A DNA stretch of 64,000 bases, taken from NCBI RefSeq assembly GCF_004011695.2, contig NC_082411.1, positions 1,658,001-1,722,000 of the forward strand, written 5' to 3'. Within the stretch, counting starts at the first letter, position 1. Every line of letters starts with the position of its first letter. Source of the DNA: Ascochyta rabiei (Eukaryota; Ascomycota; Dothideomycetes; Pleosporales; Didymellaceae). Under the pieces are notes generated by a model. That model was not told the DNA's origin. It was given only the letters and a program-made list of their open reading frames with translations, and ran no database searches. A program made the position numbers and the translations under genes. Of this stretch, positions 55,961 through 64,000 are shown piece by piece.

Positions 55961-56898
55961 TAACTTGGCTATTTCTAATTAAGTTAATCAAGTTTACCAA
56001 GCCAGCTTGCTTGTTGACAACTTTGTTGACTGGTGCTGCCCCCTGCAGAGCGGAGCCACTCCGCATCACCGGACTCACATCTGGATCCCGCTAGAAGAGT
56101 AACATCTATTGACACCTCATATTCAAGGAGTAGACTGTGTAATTATTCTGCAAAAAAAATACAAGTCAAAAGACCTGGTATCGATAGGAAGAGTTGCTCT
56201 GCCATGACGTCACGCATCGAGGTCAGATAATCATTACTCTTCATCAACACTAGCAAACAACAATTACCAGTAAGAACACCGATACTGCCCTATCCTTGCT
56301 CTCCTTAGATCTCAAGACTTCACAGCTCAGCGCCCTCGACATCAAACGCAATCTAAGCACCCACCGTCACCCACAAAGCCCCACCTCAGCACATGCCATT
56401 CTCGTCAGCATCTACAACAACACTCCTCCACCATCAACGCCATATCCCACAAAACACACAGTTCACAAAACCAACAAATCCTACATTCTGCCTCCCCTAC
56501 CCTCCTCCAGCCAACCCACACCTCCCATCCCAAAGCGGACCCCAGAAGTGTCTGCACTAAGGCCGGCACTAACCAAGCAACCAACCAAAGCCAGTAACTA
56601 TCCAATGGGTACCCACGGCAGCGCATCCAGCGTAGCAGTGACATCAGTGTACGTAGGTGAGAGGCGTGATTGTAGATAAAAGGTACATCGTACAAGCAAG
56701 TGTAGTTGTAGATATAGCCATAAACCTACCGCAAACACAATCCAATCCACGTCTCGATCTCAGCATTACAGAGCCCAGCAACGTGACAGACACGTAACCA
56801 GTATCACACTACGCAGACGCTTGAATTCGAGCCCGAGTCCGACCGAGTCCGACCGAGTCCGAGTTCGTGGACAGAAGACAAAGGTCAGAGCAGAAGAA
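55961..56898. other. Transition from TA-rich block to core genes
   Basis: Base composition recovers within about 60 bp near 56030. A Pro/Thr-rich plus frame at 56296-56679 is not supported by splice signals and has a composition expected from C-rich DNA. Around 56830-56870 a GTCCGACCGA unit is repeated three times. The last 200 bp should be the promoter of the following gene. Confidence 0.4.
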
Positions 56899-57214
56899 AT
56901 GGCACAACCATGGGGCGTGTCGGCAATAGAGAAGACCACCGAATCTCGTACGTTGGTCCATACACCCTCCCTGCAAACCCCTAACATCCCCAGACGACCC
57001 GCACACCTCACCCGCGCACCGCCTAGGCCAGGCGCTCAAAAACGCCGTGACGCCGGAGAGTTCCGCGGCGACGAAGGCGCGGGATGCGCGGTTGGAGGAA
57101 GAGCACAGTGTGTCGCAGGAAGAGCGGGCGGCGGCGTTTGAGCCGGGACATCGGGTTGCGGGGACGAATTTGACGGTTGGGGAAGGGATGCATGGGGGTG
57201 CGGGGAGGAAGTAG
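56899..57214 (+). CDS. Small hydrophilin-like protein, two exons, 89 aa
   Basis: Exon 1 56899-56947 (MAQPWGVSAIEKTTES) and exon 2 56994-57214 join across a 46-bp intron (GTACGT...CCCCAG). The product is very polar, rich in Ala, Glu, Arg and Gly, with SSAATKARDARLEEEHSVS and FEPGHRVAGTNLTVGEGMH. It has no cysteine and no hydrophobic core, so it is probably disordered. Small fungal proteins with this ending are common in Pleosporales genomes (recollection), and some are linked to stress or conidia; function here is unknown. The codon pattern and clean intron support expression. It converges on the RING-CH gene. Confidence 0.68.
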
Positions 57215-57331
57215 GGGGTGGTGAGTGAGGTGTGTATGAACTGCGGAGGTTTTGGATGGTGTGGTGTGGGCGAGATATGCGATTTTGTCGGTTTGACTTA
57301 TAGTTATATTTACAGTCGTAGCAGCTGCTGT

Positions 57332-59104
57332 TCAGGCCTGCGCAGTGCTCCTGCTCTTCCGTGCTCGATCGTGATCCAAGACCTTCCTCCGCCTGTGGTT
57401 CTGTGCCATCTTCCACCGCACGTAGAGCATGATTGCGTCCTTCAACCCTACAAACAAGCATCCTCCAACTAAGCTCCTGCCCCATTTTGTCTGTAAGAAC
57501 CCCGTGGGCCTGCCTTTCCCGCCAATCTTGCCCCCCACACCCATCCATCCGCCAAGCCAAGATGTGCTTGCCGCCCCGACCGGTGGCGAGACCCACGATG
57601 TTGGTAGCGAGACGCGGAGAAGCTCGCCCACAGCGGCAGCTATGGAGGGGAATATGAGTGCACCGAGGATGGTGTCTGCTAACGAAGTGGTGGAGAATGC
57701 GATGTTGCGTTCGCGGCGGACACGCTGGCGGCGCGGCTGGGCGGGGATATCGGGGGGCGGTGCTGCTTGCTCGTGAACGTGGGGCGCTTGGTCTTCGTCG
57801 GCGAGTGGAGGAGCATTGAGAGGATGTGCGGGCTCAGCTGGCGGTGCGGGCTCAACGCCATTGTGGTTGTTGTGTGCGCCATTGTTCCAGTCGCCGAAGA
57901 TGTCGAAGTCTACCTCCACCTCGAGCACCTCGTCCACTTCGTCATCATGGTCATGATGGACGTGATCGTGGCCGTGCTCATGGTCATGATCGTGGTCATG
58001 GTCGTGGTCGTGATCATGTACTGCGCCGAGCTCAAACTGTAAGCCGCCGGCCTCTGCAGCGTCCTCGGTGCCTGCGCGAGGCTGAATCTCCTTGAGCCAC
58101 CGTTGCTCTCGCGGCGCCCAGATGCGGTCGTAGTATGCGTTGTAGAAGCCCCGCAGGTATGGCAGGGCAGCGAAGGAGAAGGCGGCGCTCGGAGGCCACT
58201 GCAGCTGCAGCATCTCGTCGCCGGGCTGGCCTGAGCTGACGAAGAAGATGAGTGGCAGGAACGGGAGGAACGAGTCGGCGAGCGTGGTACGGCTGGCGAC
58301 GAGGATGGCCGGTATCAGCGGCAGGCCAATGTCCAGCCTCCAGTGGTGGCGCAGGTGCTCGACCAGCCGTATCGCCAGCGACGAGGGCATGCCTGGGGTC
58401 GGGGCCTGGTACAGCGGCCCCAGAATCTGGGCGGCGTCCTGTGTGCCAAAGATGGCGTATATGGTCTGGGTGCCGGCCAGGGTCAGGGTCGAGTAGAGGG
58501 CGGTGCCCGTGACAAAGGCAAAGCCAGGCAGCAGCAGCGTGCCGGCCAGTTTCTCCACGACGCGCACCGAGTCGACAACGACACTGCGCGGGCGCTGCAC
58601 GCGGATCTCTGCCTTGCACTGTGGACACAGGATCCTGCCCGTCTTGCGCCCGGCGCGTCGCCCGGCCGTAGGTGCTTCCATGTCAGCGATCCAGTCCAGC
58701 AGGCACTTCTCGTGCGCAACCAGCGAACACGTGCACGGCGACCGCCACTCTGAGCTTGTGGCGTCGTCTTCGGTCTCGTCGTTGAAGCAGATCCAGCACC
58801 TGCGCGGCTCCTCGTCCTCCTGTGGCTGTGGCGCGGCGCTCTGCGGCGGTGCCTCCTGCGGTGCCTCCTGCGGTGCCTCTTGCGATGCCTCGTCCTGCGT
58901 CTTGGTGTCTGTCTTGGCGTCCGTCTGCGCGTCGACCGAGGCGTGCGACGAGTTGAGCAGAAGCGTCTGCGAGTCTACCGAGGCGGCGGAGAAGCTGCTG
59001 CTGCGCGTGGCCTCTTCCTGCTGCGACGACAACGACGGCGAGGCTTCCGCTGGGGGAGAGGCTCTGCGCTGCGACGCGGGGCGTTGGGGAGGGAGAGACG
59101 CCAT
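57332..59104 (-). CDS. RING-CH (MARCH/Doa10-like) membrane E3 ubiquitin ligase, 590 aa
   Basis: A single open frame from ATG 59104. Residues 1-95 are Ser/Gln-rich with a QEAP repeat. From residue about 102: CWICFNDE, then CTCSLVAHEKCLLDW, then ILCPQCKAEI near 160, the C4HC3 order of RING-CH domains that transfer ubiquitin from an E2. Several membrane segments follow (TLLLPGFAFVTGTALYSTL, FLPFLPLIFFVSS, and near the end FPSIAAAVGELL). A tract of alternating His-Asp lies at about residues 363-385 and could bind metal. Family relatives ubiquitinate membrane proteins of the ER, mitochondria or endosomes; location here is unknown. Intact, GC-rich, unlike the region to the left. Confidence 0.88.
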   Translation of the reverse strand: MASLPPQRPASQRRASPPAEASPSLSSQQEEATRSSSFSAASVDSQTLLLNSSHASVDAQTDAKTDTKTQDEASQEAPQEAPQEAPPQSAAPQPQEDEEPRRCWICFNDETEDDATSSEWRSPCTCSLVAHEKCLLDWIADMEAPTAGRRAGRKTGRILCPQCKAEIRVQRPRSVVVDSVRVVEKLAGTLLLPGFAFVTGTALYSTLTLAGTQTIYAIFGTQDAAQILGPLYQAPTPGMPSSLAIRLVEHLRHHWRLDIGLPLIPAILVASRTTLADSFLPFLPLIFFVSSGQPGDEMLQLQWPPSAAFSFAALPYLRGFYNAYYDRIWAPREQRWLKEIQPRAGTEDAAEAGGLQFELGAVHDHDHDHDHDHDHEHGHDHVHHDHDDEVDEVLEVEVDFDIFGDWNNGAHNNHNGVEPAPPAEPAHPLNAPPLADEDQAPHVHEQAAPPPDIPAQPRRQRVRRERNIAFSTTSLADTILGALIFPSIAAAVGELLRVSLPTSWVSPPVGAASTSWLGGWMGVGGKIGGKGRPTGFLQTKWGRSLVGGCLFVGLKDAIMLYVRWKMAQNHRRRKVLDHDRARKSRSTAQA

Positions 59105-59403
59105 CGTGTGACGAGGCGAGGCGAGGTTGTGTGCCGAAGATGACGAGGGCTTGGAGGATACAGCAGGCTATGTCCGCATCGCAAGGTAGGTGGTAGGTAG
59201 GTACGTGTCGTGCTCAACGTGCTGAGCCGCGGCTCAAGGACGGCGTCGTTTGTTGACGCTCCTGCCGACCAAGACGTCACCGTTTTCTGGGGCAGGTGCA
59301 ACCGAGCCGTCGCGTGGGCGGCCGTCTGCCGCGTCCCCTCTACGCGTGTGACACTTCAACACAATGTCGTGACCGAGAGGAATCATACTGTAATCGCATC
59401 TGT

Positions 59404-60651
59404 CTACATGGACACAGCCAATCTGCGCGAGGGTACATCAATGGCTTCCCCCGTCTCCACGACCCCTGTATACTCCTCCGCGCCGCCATCGGTGTCCGGC
59501 TCCTTGCCCACAATAGACAAACTGGACCACGCATCAACATTGACCTCGCCCATGTTGTCACTTCTGTATTGCTCCTTCTGACCGACCCTCTTCTTCCTTT
59601 TCGTCACTACGCAGTCTGCAAGCGACATGCTCCTATCTGGCAGAGTGTCTCTACCAGCCAGCAGTGTCTCCCTCTTGGCCGGCAGCTCGTCTTGCTGTGA
59701 AGATCTAGTGCGTCGTGCCCGCTCACGCATGTGTCTATTCTTGGCCGCCTCGATCCTCGGGTATGCGTCTGTAACACATCCCACAATGGACGGTGGTGTC
59801 GGTGGACGTCGAGATCCCGTGAGACACTTTGCTGGTATTGTCGGGGATGTTGATGTCGTCGGCTTGGCTGAATCCCCTACCGTTGGCGGTAGCATCGGCG
59901 CCGAAGGAGGCTTAGTTGGACGAGTTGGAAGTGCTGCACTGTATGCAGTAGATGTGCCTGTCACTTCTCCGCGCCCGTTCGGTACTGGCAGGACCGATGG
60001 AGCTGTCAGATACGCCATGTGTGGTATTGGATAGTACCCGTAGCTCCCCATTGTGTACACGTCTCGAGACAGTCCAGGTGGTACAAACGACCATTGCTGC
60101 CGCTGCTGCGCAAGGTGGTTCGGAAGGCTGCTCAGCTGCCTCGCGACTTGCTCTTGTTCAAAAGCACGCTGCTCCTGCGCATCGTAACCCACGCTGTTAT
60201 TGATGTCGTCATGAATCTGTTCGTCCTTGACATCCCATTCCTCGTCATCCGCGGCACTCAAGCTCTTGTAGTCGCAGTCATAGTCGCAGTCACAATCGTT
60301 GTCATCTACCTTCACGGGCTCGACTTCACCCGATCGAGTGAGCAGAGCGTATCCCGTAGGCCTCACTTCCTCGATGTGGAGTTTGTTTGTGGGTACATAG
60401 TACTGTACAGGCACTTCATCTGGGTCGAGCTGGACGTTTTGCTGCGTGGCGCACGTGTTGCATGCGAGAGCGCCGGTGTCAGACACCAAATCGGATGCGG
60501 AGCTCTCTGGAGACAAAGGAAGTGAGAAGGTGTCGTAGATGTAGTAAAATTGCTGTCTGTCGAGATGGCATGGCGTGTGTGAGCAATGACAGCTGCCAAG
60601 GTACTCATGGTGCTCACACGTTGTGTGTCTGACAAAATATTTGAGACACAT
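59404..60651 (-). CDS. Conserved-looking hypothetical protein, 415 aa
   Basis: One exon from ATG 60651. The first 75 residues are Cys/His-rich (CEHHEYLGSCHCSH, CNTCATQQ) and may chelate zinc, with spacing that fits no finger I know. The middle is acidic and disordered (Asp/Cys/Tyr repeats near 120), then Pro/Thr-rich; the C-terminus carries a basic cluster RERARRTRSSQQ and KRKKRVGQ, possible nuclear signals. No transmembrane segment. The frame and codon use are clean. It shares a short divergent promoter region (60652-61005) with the next gene. Function unknown. Confidence 0.65.
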   Translation of the reverse strand: MCLKYFVRHTTCEHHEYLGSCHCSHTPCHLDRQQFYYIYDTFSLPLSPESSASDLVSDTGALACNTCATQQNVQLDPDEVPVQYYVPTNKLHIEEVRPTGYALLTRSGEVEPVKVDDNDCDCDYDCDYKSLSAADDEEWDVKDEQIHDDINNSVGYDAQEQRAFEQEQVARQLSSLPNHLAQQRQQWSFVPPGLSRDVYTMGSYGYYPIPHMAYLTAPSVLPVPNGRGEVTGTSTAYSAALPTRPTKPPSAPMLPPTVGDSAKPTTSTSPTIPAKCLTGSRRPPTPPSIVGCVTDAYPRIEAAKNRHMRERARRTRSSQQDELPAKRETLLAGRDTLPDRSMSLADCVVTKRKKRVGQKEQYRSDNMGEVNVDAWSSLSIVGKEPDTDGGAEEYTGVVETGEAIDVPSRRLAVSM

Positions 60652-61005
60652 GGCGAAAACAACACAGAGTCTCTGGGTTGTTGTTCATGGTGAACAGTTG
60701 GGGTTGTTTTATGTTTCGCGCGTCCGTTTGGTTTGGCTGCAGCCTCCCGTCTGTTTGCATGTCTCGTCCAAGTGAAAGCGACAAGGATCTTTCTCGCAGC
60801 TGGAAATTGCATCACTTCCGTTCTTCCTGGTCAGTGAAAGTTCTTCCCCGTTCGCAGCCTAATGGAGGGCGTCATTGTATGCCTGTTTGTTCTTGTTTCG
60901 TTCGCCTCGCTTTGATCATCGATATAGAGCCCACACACACGAGGAGACTCTACAACGTGAAACCGAAACTCCAGGACAACACAATACAAGATGGTGTAGC
61001 AGTAC

Positions 61006-61826
61006 ATGCCAGCGCTGCTCACGTTTTCCGGGGACACAAATTGGGCTGAGGTCCGCATGAAGCTATCGCAGGCCATCGTCAAGGACGCTGTGGCCGATGT
61101 AATCAAGGACTGCTTGGATACTGGATTCTTTGAAGGAGTCCTTTTGCAGATTGCATCGCGAGTACTTGATGATCGCGTGGCGTGGCGCACCTTCCAGGCC
61201 CAGCCACAGCCACACCATACAAGAGTACAACTGAGACAGGTCGGTAAGAGAGAACTCATGCAACGGACGCCTCGACTGACCACATCCATGTAGGCACTAT
61301 TACAAAGAGGTGTCCAGTAGTTACTCCGGTCTTTCCAGGTTCAGCCGCAACTCATGCTCCATATCAAAACAAAAGGAGGGTCACAAATGCTTGCGAGGAG
61401 ACCGACGGCACTGAGAGGGTCGGCAAGAGCGCGTCACATGTCGTAGGCGTAAATCTGGATTACAGCGTGAAAACACAGGAAGAGGGGGGAAATGAAAGCT
61501 ATCGACTGAGCAAAGATAAAGCCCCAAGGAAGATAGTGGCTGCCAGAAACATGGCAGTTCCGGTAAAGAAGAAGAACAAACCCGTTCGGGAAAGCGAATC
61601 CGACATTGACGTTACTCCAAAGGTGCTCTACGTAAGCCGCCTTCAAGAAGGAAGAAGATCATTCGGGCTGAATCTCCGTAATCAAGGTTGTACAGAACCA
61701 CCGAGATACAGCATTCAGATTGAGCGCAAGAACAGGTCGAGATGTCGGCTCTTCACCAGGTCTAGTGGCGTCCAGTTACCCAACGCGCATAGGCGATTAA
61801 AGTCTGGGAGCACAAACTGTTTCTAG
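61006..61826 (+). CDS. Hypothetical protein, two exons, about 256 aa
   Basis: Exon 1 61006-61243 and exon 2 61294-61826 join in phase over a 50-bp intron (GTAAGA...TGTAG). Exon 1 encodes a helical domain (VRMKLSQAIVKDAVADVIKD, FFEGVLLQIASRVLDDRVAW). Exon 2 is polar and basic, with AVPVKKKNKPVRESESDID and a C-terminus rich in Arg/Ser. The start is uncertain: an earlier exon around 60759 (MSRPSESDKD) could be joined upstream. No family recognised. It ends 39 bp from the convergent Asteroid gene. Confidence 0.55.
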
Positions 61827-61864
61827 AAACTATTTGGTGGGCTCGCGCGGCAATCCTCGTGGGC

Positions 61865-63754
61865 TTATCCATCAAGCATAGCGAATACATTCGATGTCTG
61901 TGGCTTGGCTTGCTGTCGTTGCTCCTGTTTTTTCTTCTTCCTCTCCACCTCTCTTGATTGTTTCTTCTTCTTCTTGTTCGAGACGTGCTCCGTAGGTATA
62001 TCCACGCCAGAGGCTGTGTATATCTCTTCTACCATGTTCTTTAAGCGTTCGTGCTCTGCCAGCAACTTCCTTGGCTGACCAGGGACCGCAAATGTATCTG
62101 CTATTGACGGTAGAGTCGCTGTATGTTTGGCCAATTCAAGGACATCTTTATCGATTTGTAGCTTATTCAACCCGTGAATGGCCAAGTACACAGCAAGGAC
62201 TTGTTTGAGCATGCGTAACGAATATAGAACAGCCTGCAACCGAGCGGTGAGGTGTATAAAGTCCCATGAGTTGTCGAAGTCGCCATTGAGTATGTGTAAA
62301 ACAACGGTTACCGAGGGTGGGGTTTTAGAATCCAAAAGAACAATGCTCAATGCAAAAAGTGGCCACATAAGTCCTGGTCCGACATTCTTATCAGCTGCCC
62401 AATTCGATACACCACTGATGTGTGCCATCATGTCTGAAATTGAGACCTCCACCACATGAGGTGGTATCTCTTGTACAGAGATGCCTTGCGCTTTCCGTCG
62501 GTACTCGTGAACAACTGAAGTCTTTGGTACAAGGAGCGAGTATGCCAGCTTGCGATAATCCTGGCCTGAACTCCACGCAGATGATTGGTTGGGATCCTCC
62601 ACGAGCAACGGTAGGTAGACTAGCGGTATTGGCGAACTATCAAGAGCTTGATGGACAAACTCAGATACCCTGACGTCAAGATTCTGGAGCGGTAATGGCA
62701 ATCCGCTGTCTTTCGAGAAGTGGCTCGGAATTGTTGTCCGCCCAGCATAGCGTCCACTGAACTCCAGGTACGAATCCGATTTCAAATCGAGGCTCAGAGC
62801 ATCGCGGAGCAAGTCATCTGACGTGTGCGACGGCTCTCGGATAATAGCGAACGCGAACTGAGCTAGACTGTCGAGCCGTAGTTTCTGTCGCATCTGTTCC
62901 GGGCAATATGACTTCACTCCTGTGGTAACGTCTGCATCTTGGAAGAACACTATTAGAGTTTCGGCGGGATAGCTGTAGAGAAGCAGATCTGTATCGCTCG
63001 TGAAGATAATCGAACGATCATAGTCTTTGGCATGCAAGGCGCACCAATCATCCGCCTCTCCTGGTTCGATGCGGGTTCTGGAGGCATATGGGGAACCGAG
63101 CAAAGCCTCTCTCAATGACGGCGCTAGAAATGCGTGCAAGATCGACCCGAGGTAGTTAGGGACAGGACAGGACGATACAGGGTATTGTACTCGAAAGTTT
63201 CGTACTCTGGAATTGTTCTGCTCTAATCGTGATACTCGCTCAGTTCGCTTTGACTGAGGCAAGGCTCCGTCAAATACGATCTTAGATCTAGTACACAGCA
63301 ATCAGCGCGGGTCATCGACAAGGGGCGCGGCGTGTTATACATGTGATTGGAATATGCCCTTGAATCGAGTAGAAGCTGTATACGTCGTAACGGCAGTAAA
63401 TATCGTTTCGTAGTGGACTAGGCGTAGTATTGACTGGATAAGGGTGCCCCCACCATGCAATATGCCCTCCTCACTTGCCTGCACTCTGTGTGTCGAAGCT
63501 TCAAGGGTGGAACGGGAGGCAATCATGGTCACTCACACCTTGATATTGGCAGTCTCAAGAGAGTTCAGCCAGCGTATGGCTTCAATGTTGATGTCTGCAT
63601 ATGATGGAACCCTCGGTAAACCAGCAATGGCCAGTTTATGAGCATGATAAGCCAGTGATGGACCGTCGATAATGGCGTGGTATCCATCCAGTTGCTTGGC
63701 AGAACGACATTCTGCATACGCCTCCGAGCGTCTGGCGAGTCCAGGAATGCCCAT
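61865..63754 (-). CDS. Asteroid-domain (XPG/FEN1-like) protein, 543 aa
   Basis: Exon 1 63539-63754 begins MGIPGLARRSEAYAE, the MGxxGL start of XPG-N-type nucleases, with IIDGPSLAYH (the metal-binding Asp of the N block) and ends NSLETANIK. A 258-bp intron (GTGTGA...TCTAAG) leads to exon 2 61865-63280: IVFDGALPQSKRTERVSRLE, then PGEADDWCALHAKD and FTSDTDLLLY, the I-block acidic residues. This arrangement is that of fungal Asteroid proteins. Whether they cut nucleic acid is unsettled, but the acidic residues are kept. The C-terminus is a Lys-rich tail (SNKKKKKQSREVERKKKKQ), likely nuclear. No internal stops; the long intron contains none of the conserved residues. Confidence 0.85.
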
Positions 63755-64000
63755 GGCGGTGAAGATCCGTTACAAACAAACGTCGAGATGTTCGGAACAG
63801 CCTCAAGCCATCGGCACTATCTTATGCAGGGATGTGTGAGTGTTGAACAGATCCTGGATTTTAGACGAATTAATCTTCGTGTTGGGATGGAAAAAAGGAC
63901 GTCTAGGCTGTGCGGCAACAGTGGAGAGCCCGTGCACAGCAGGCCAGGCCGAGCCGAATGTTGGAGAAGGGCTAGACAGCCTCAAGCCTTGCCGTGAGAT
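63755..64000. other. 5' flank of the Asteroid gene at the window edge
   Basis: Promoter side of the Asteroid-domain gene. Short open frames on both strands without motifs; nothing can be said about the next gene. Confidence 0.4.

Noticed and set aside
52000..56000. Centromere or origin from extreme AT content
   Set aside because: The TA-rich sequence is explained by recognisable hAT and pogo coding remnants mutated by RIP.
56296..56679. Pro/Thr-rich 127-codon protein
   Set aside because: Composition is what C-rich promoter DNA gives in any frame; no splice signal, no conserved pattern.
57700..59143. Long open frames on the plus strand opposite the RING-CH gene
   Set aside because: They mirror the GC-rich codons of the minus-strand gene, break its conserved domain in every frame and have no motif of their own.
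1..64000. CRISPR arrays, bacterial operons, rRNA genes
   Set aside because: No regularly spaced direct repeats with unique spacers, no rRNA sequence; spliced genes and RIP show a fungal nuclear context.
1..64000. Starship captain (DUF3435 tyrosine recombinase)
   Set aside because: I looked for a long gene with the R-H-x-x-H-R-Y-type pattern near the DUF3723 gene and found none in the window.

Overview
The window looks like nuclear DNA of a filamentous ascomycete, most likely a Dothideomycete of the Pleosporales (inference). Coding regions are split by short introns of about 40-80 bp with GT..AG borders. Typical fungal families are present: DUF3723, FunK1 kinase, Zn2Cys6 regulator, HMT1-type ABC transporter, Asteroid protein, RING-CH protein. 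The repeats carry a C-to-T / G-to-A decay pattern of the kind left by RIP (repeat-induced point mutation).

Positions 1-51,400 look like an accessory, gene-poor compartment. They hold an intact DUF3723 gene (5.5-8.5 kb), an intact F-box-like protein (14.0-14.9 kb), an intact vacuolar-type ABC transporter (16.5-19.1 kb), a four-exon membrane protein (45.4-46.6 kb) and several small unknown genes. Between them lie many relics: a PAQR/hemolysin-III receptor, a cysteine-rich secreted protein, a SET-domain gene hit by two copies of one MITE family, an NLR-type TPR tail, an APH-fold kinase, a Zn2Cys6 regulator, a FunK1 kinase with one nonsense codon and a Myb-like gene. From 28.8 to 39.2 kb there is a compact cluster of unfamiliar small genes, including two nucleotidyltransferase-fold genes, among arrays of a 12-bp minisatellite that keeps reading frame.

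Positions 51,490-55,960 are an extremely TA-rich, RIP-degraded block. It is a hAT transposase relic into which a 1.86-kb pogo/Fot1-type element with about 64-bp inverted repeats and a TA target duplication inserted. Before the insertion the hAT reading frame ran through the pogo site, which gives the order of events.

From 56.9 kb to the end the DNA is GC-richer, closely packed and intact: a small hydrophilin-like protein, a RING-CH membrane ubiquitin ligase, two unknown conserved-looking proteins and an Asteroid/XPG-like nuclease-fold protein. This looks like the edge of the core genome.

Intron borders were read by eye from frame continuity and GT..AG signals. Family names come from remembered motifs and were not searched.
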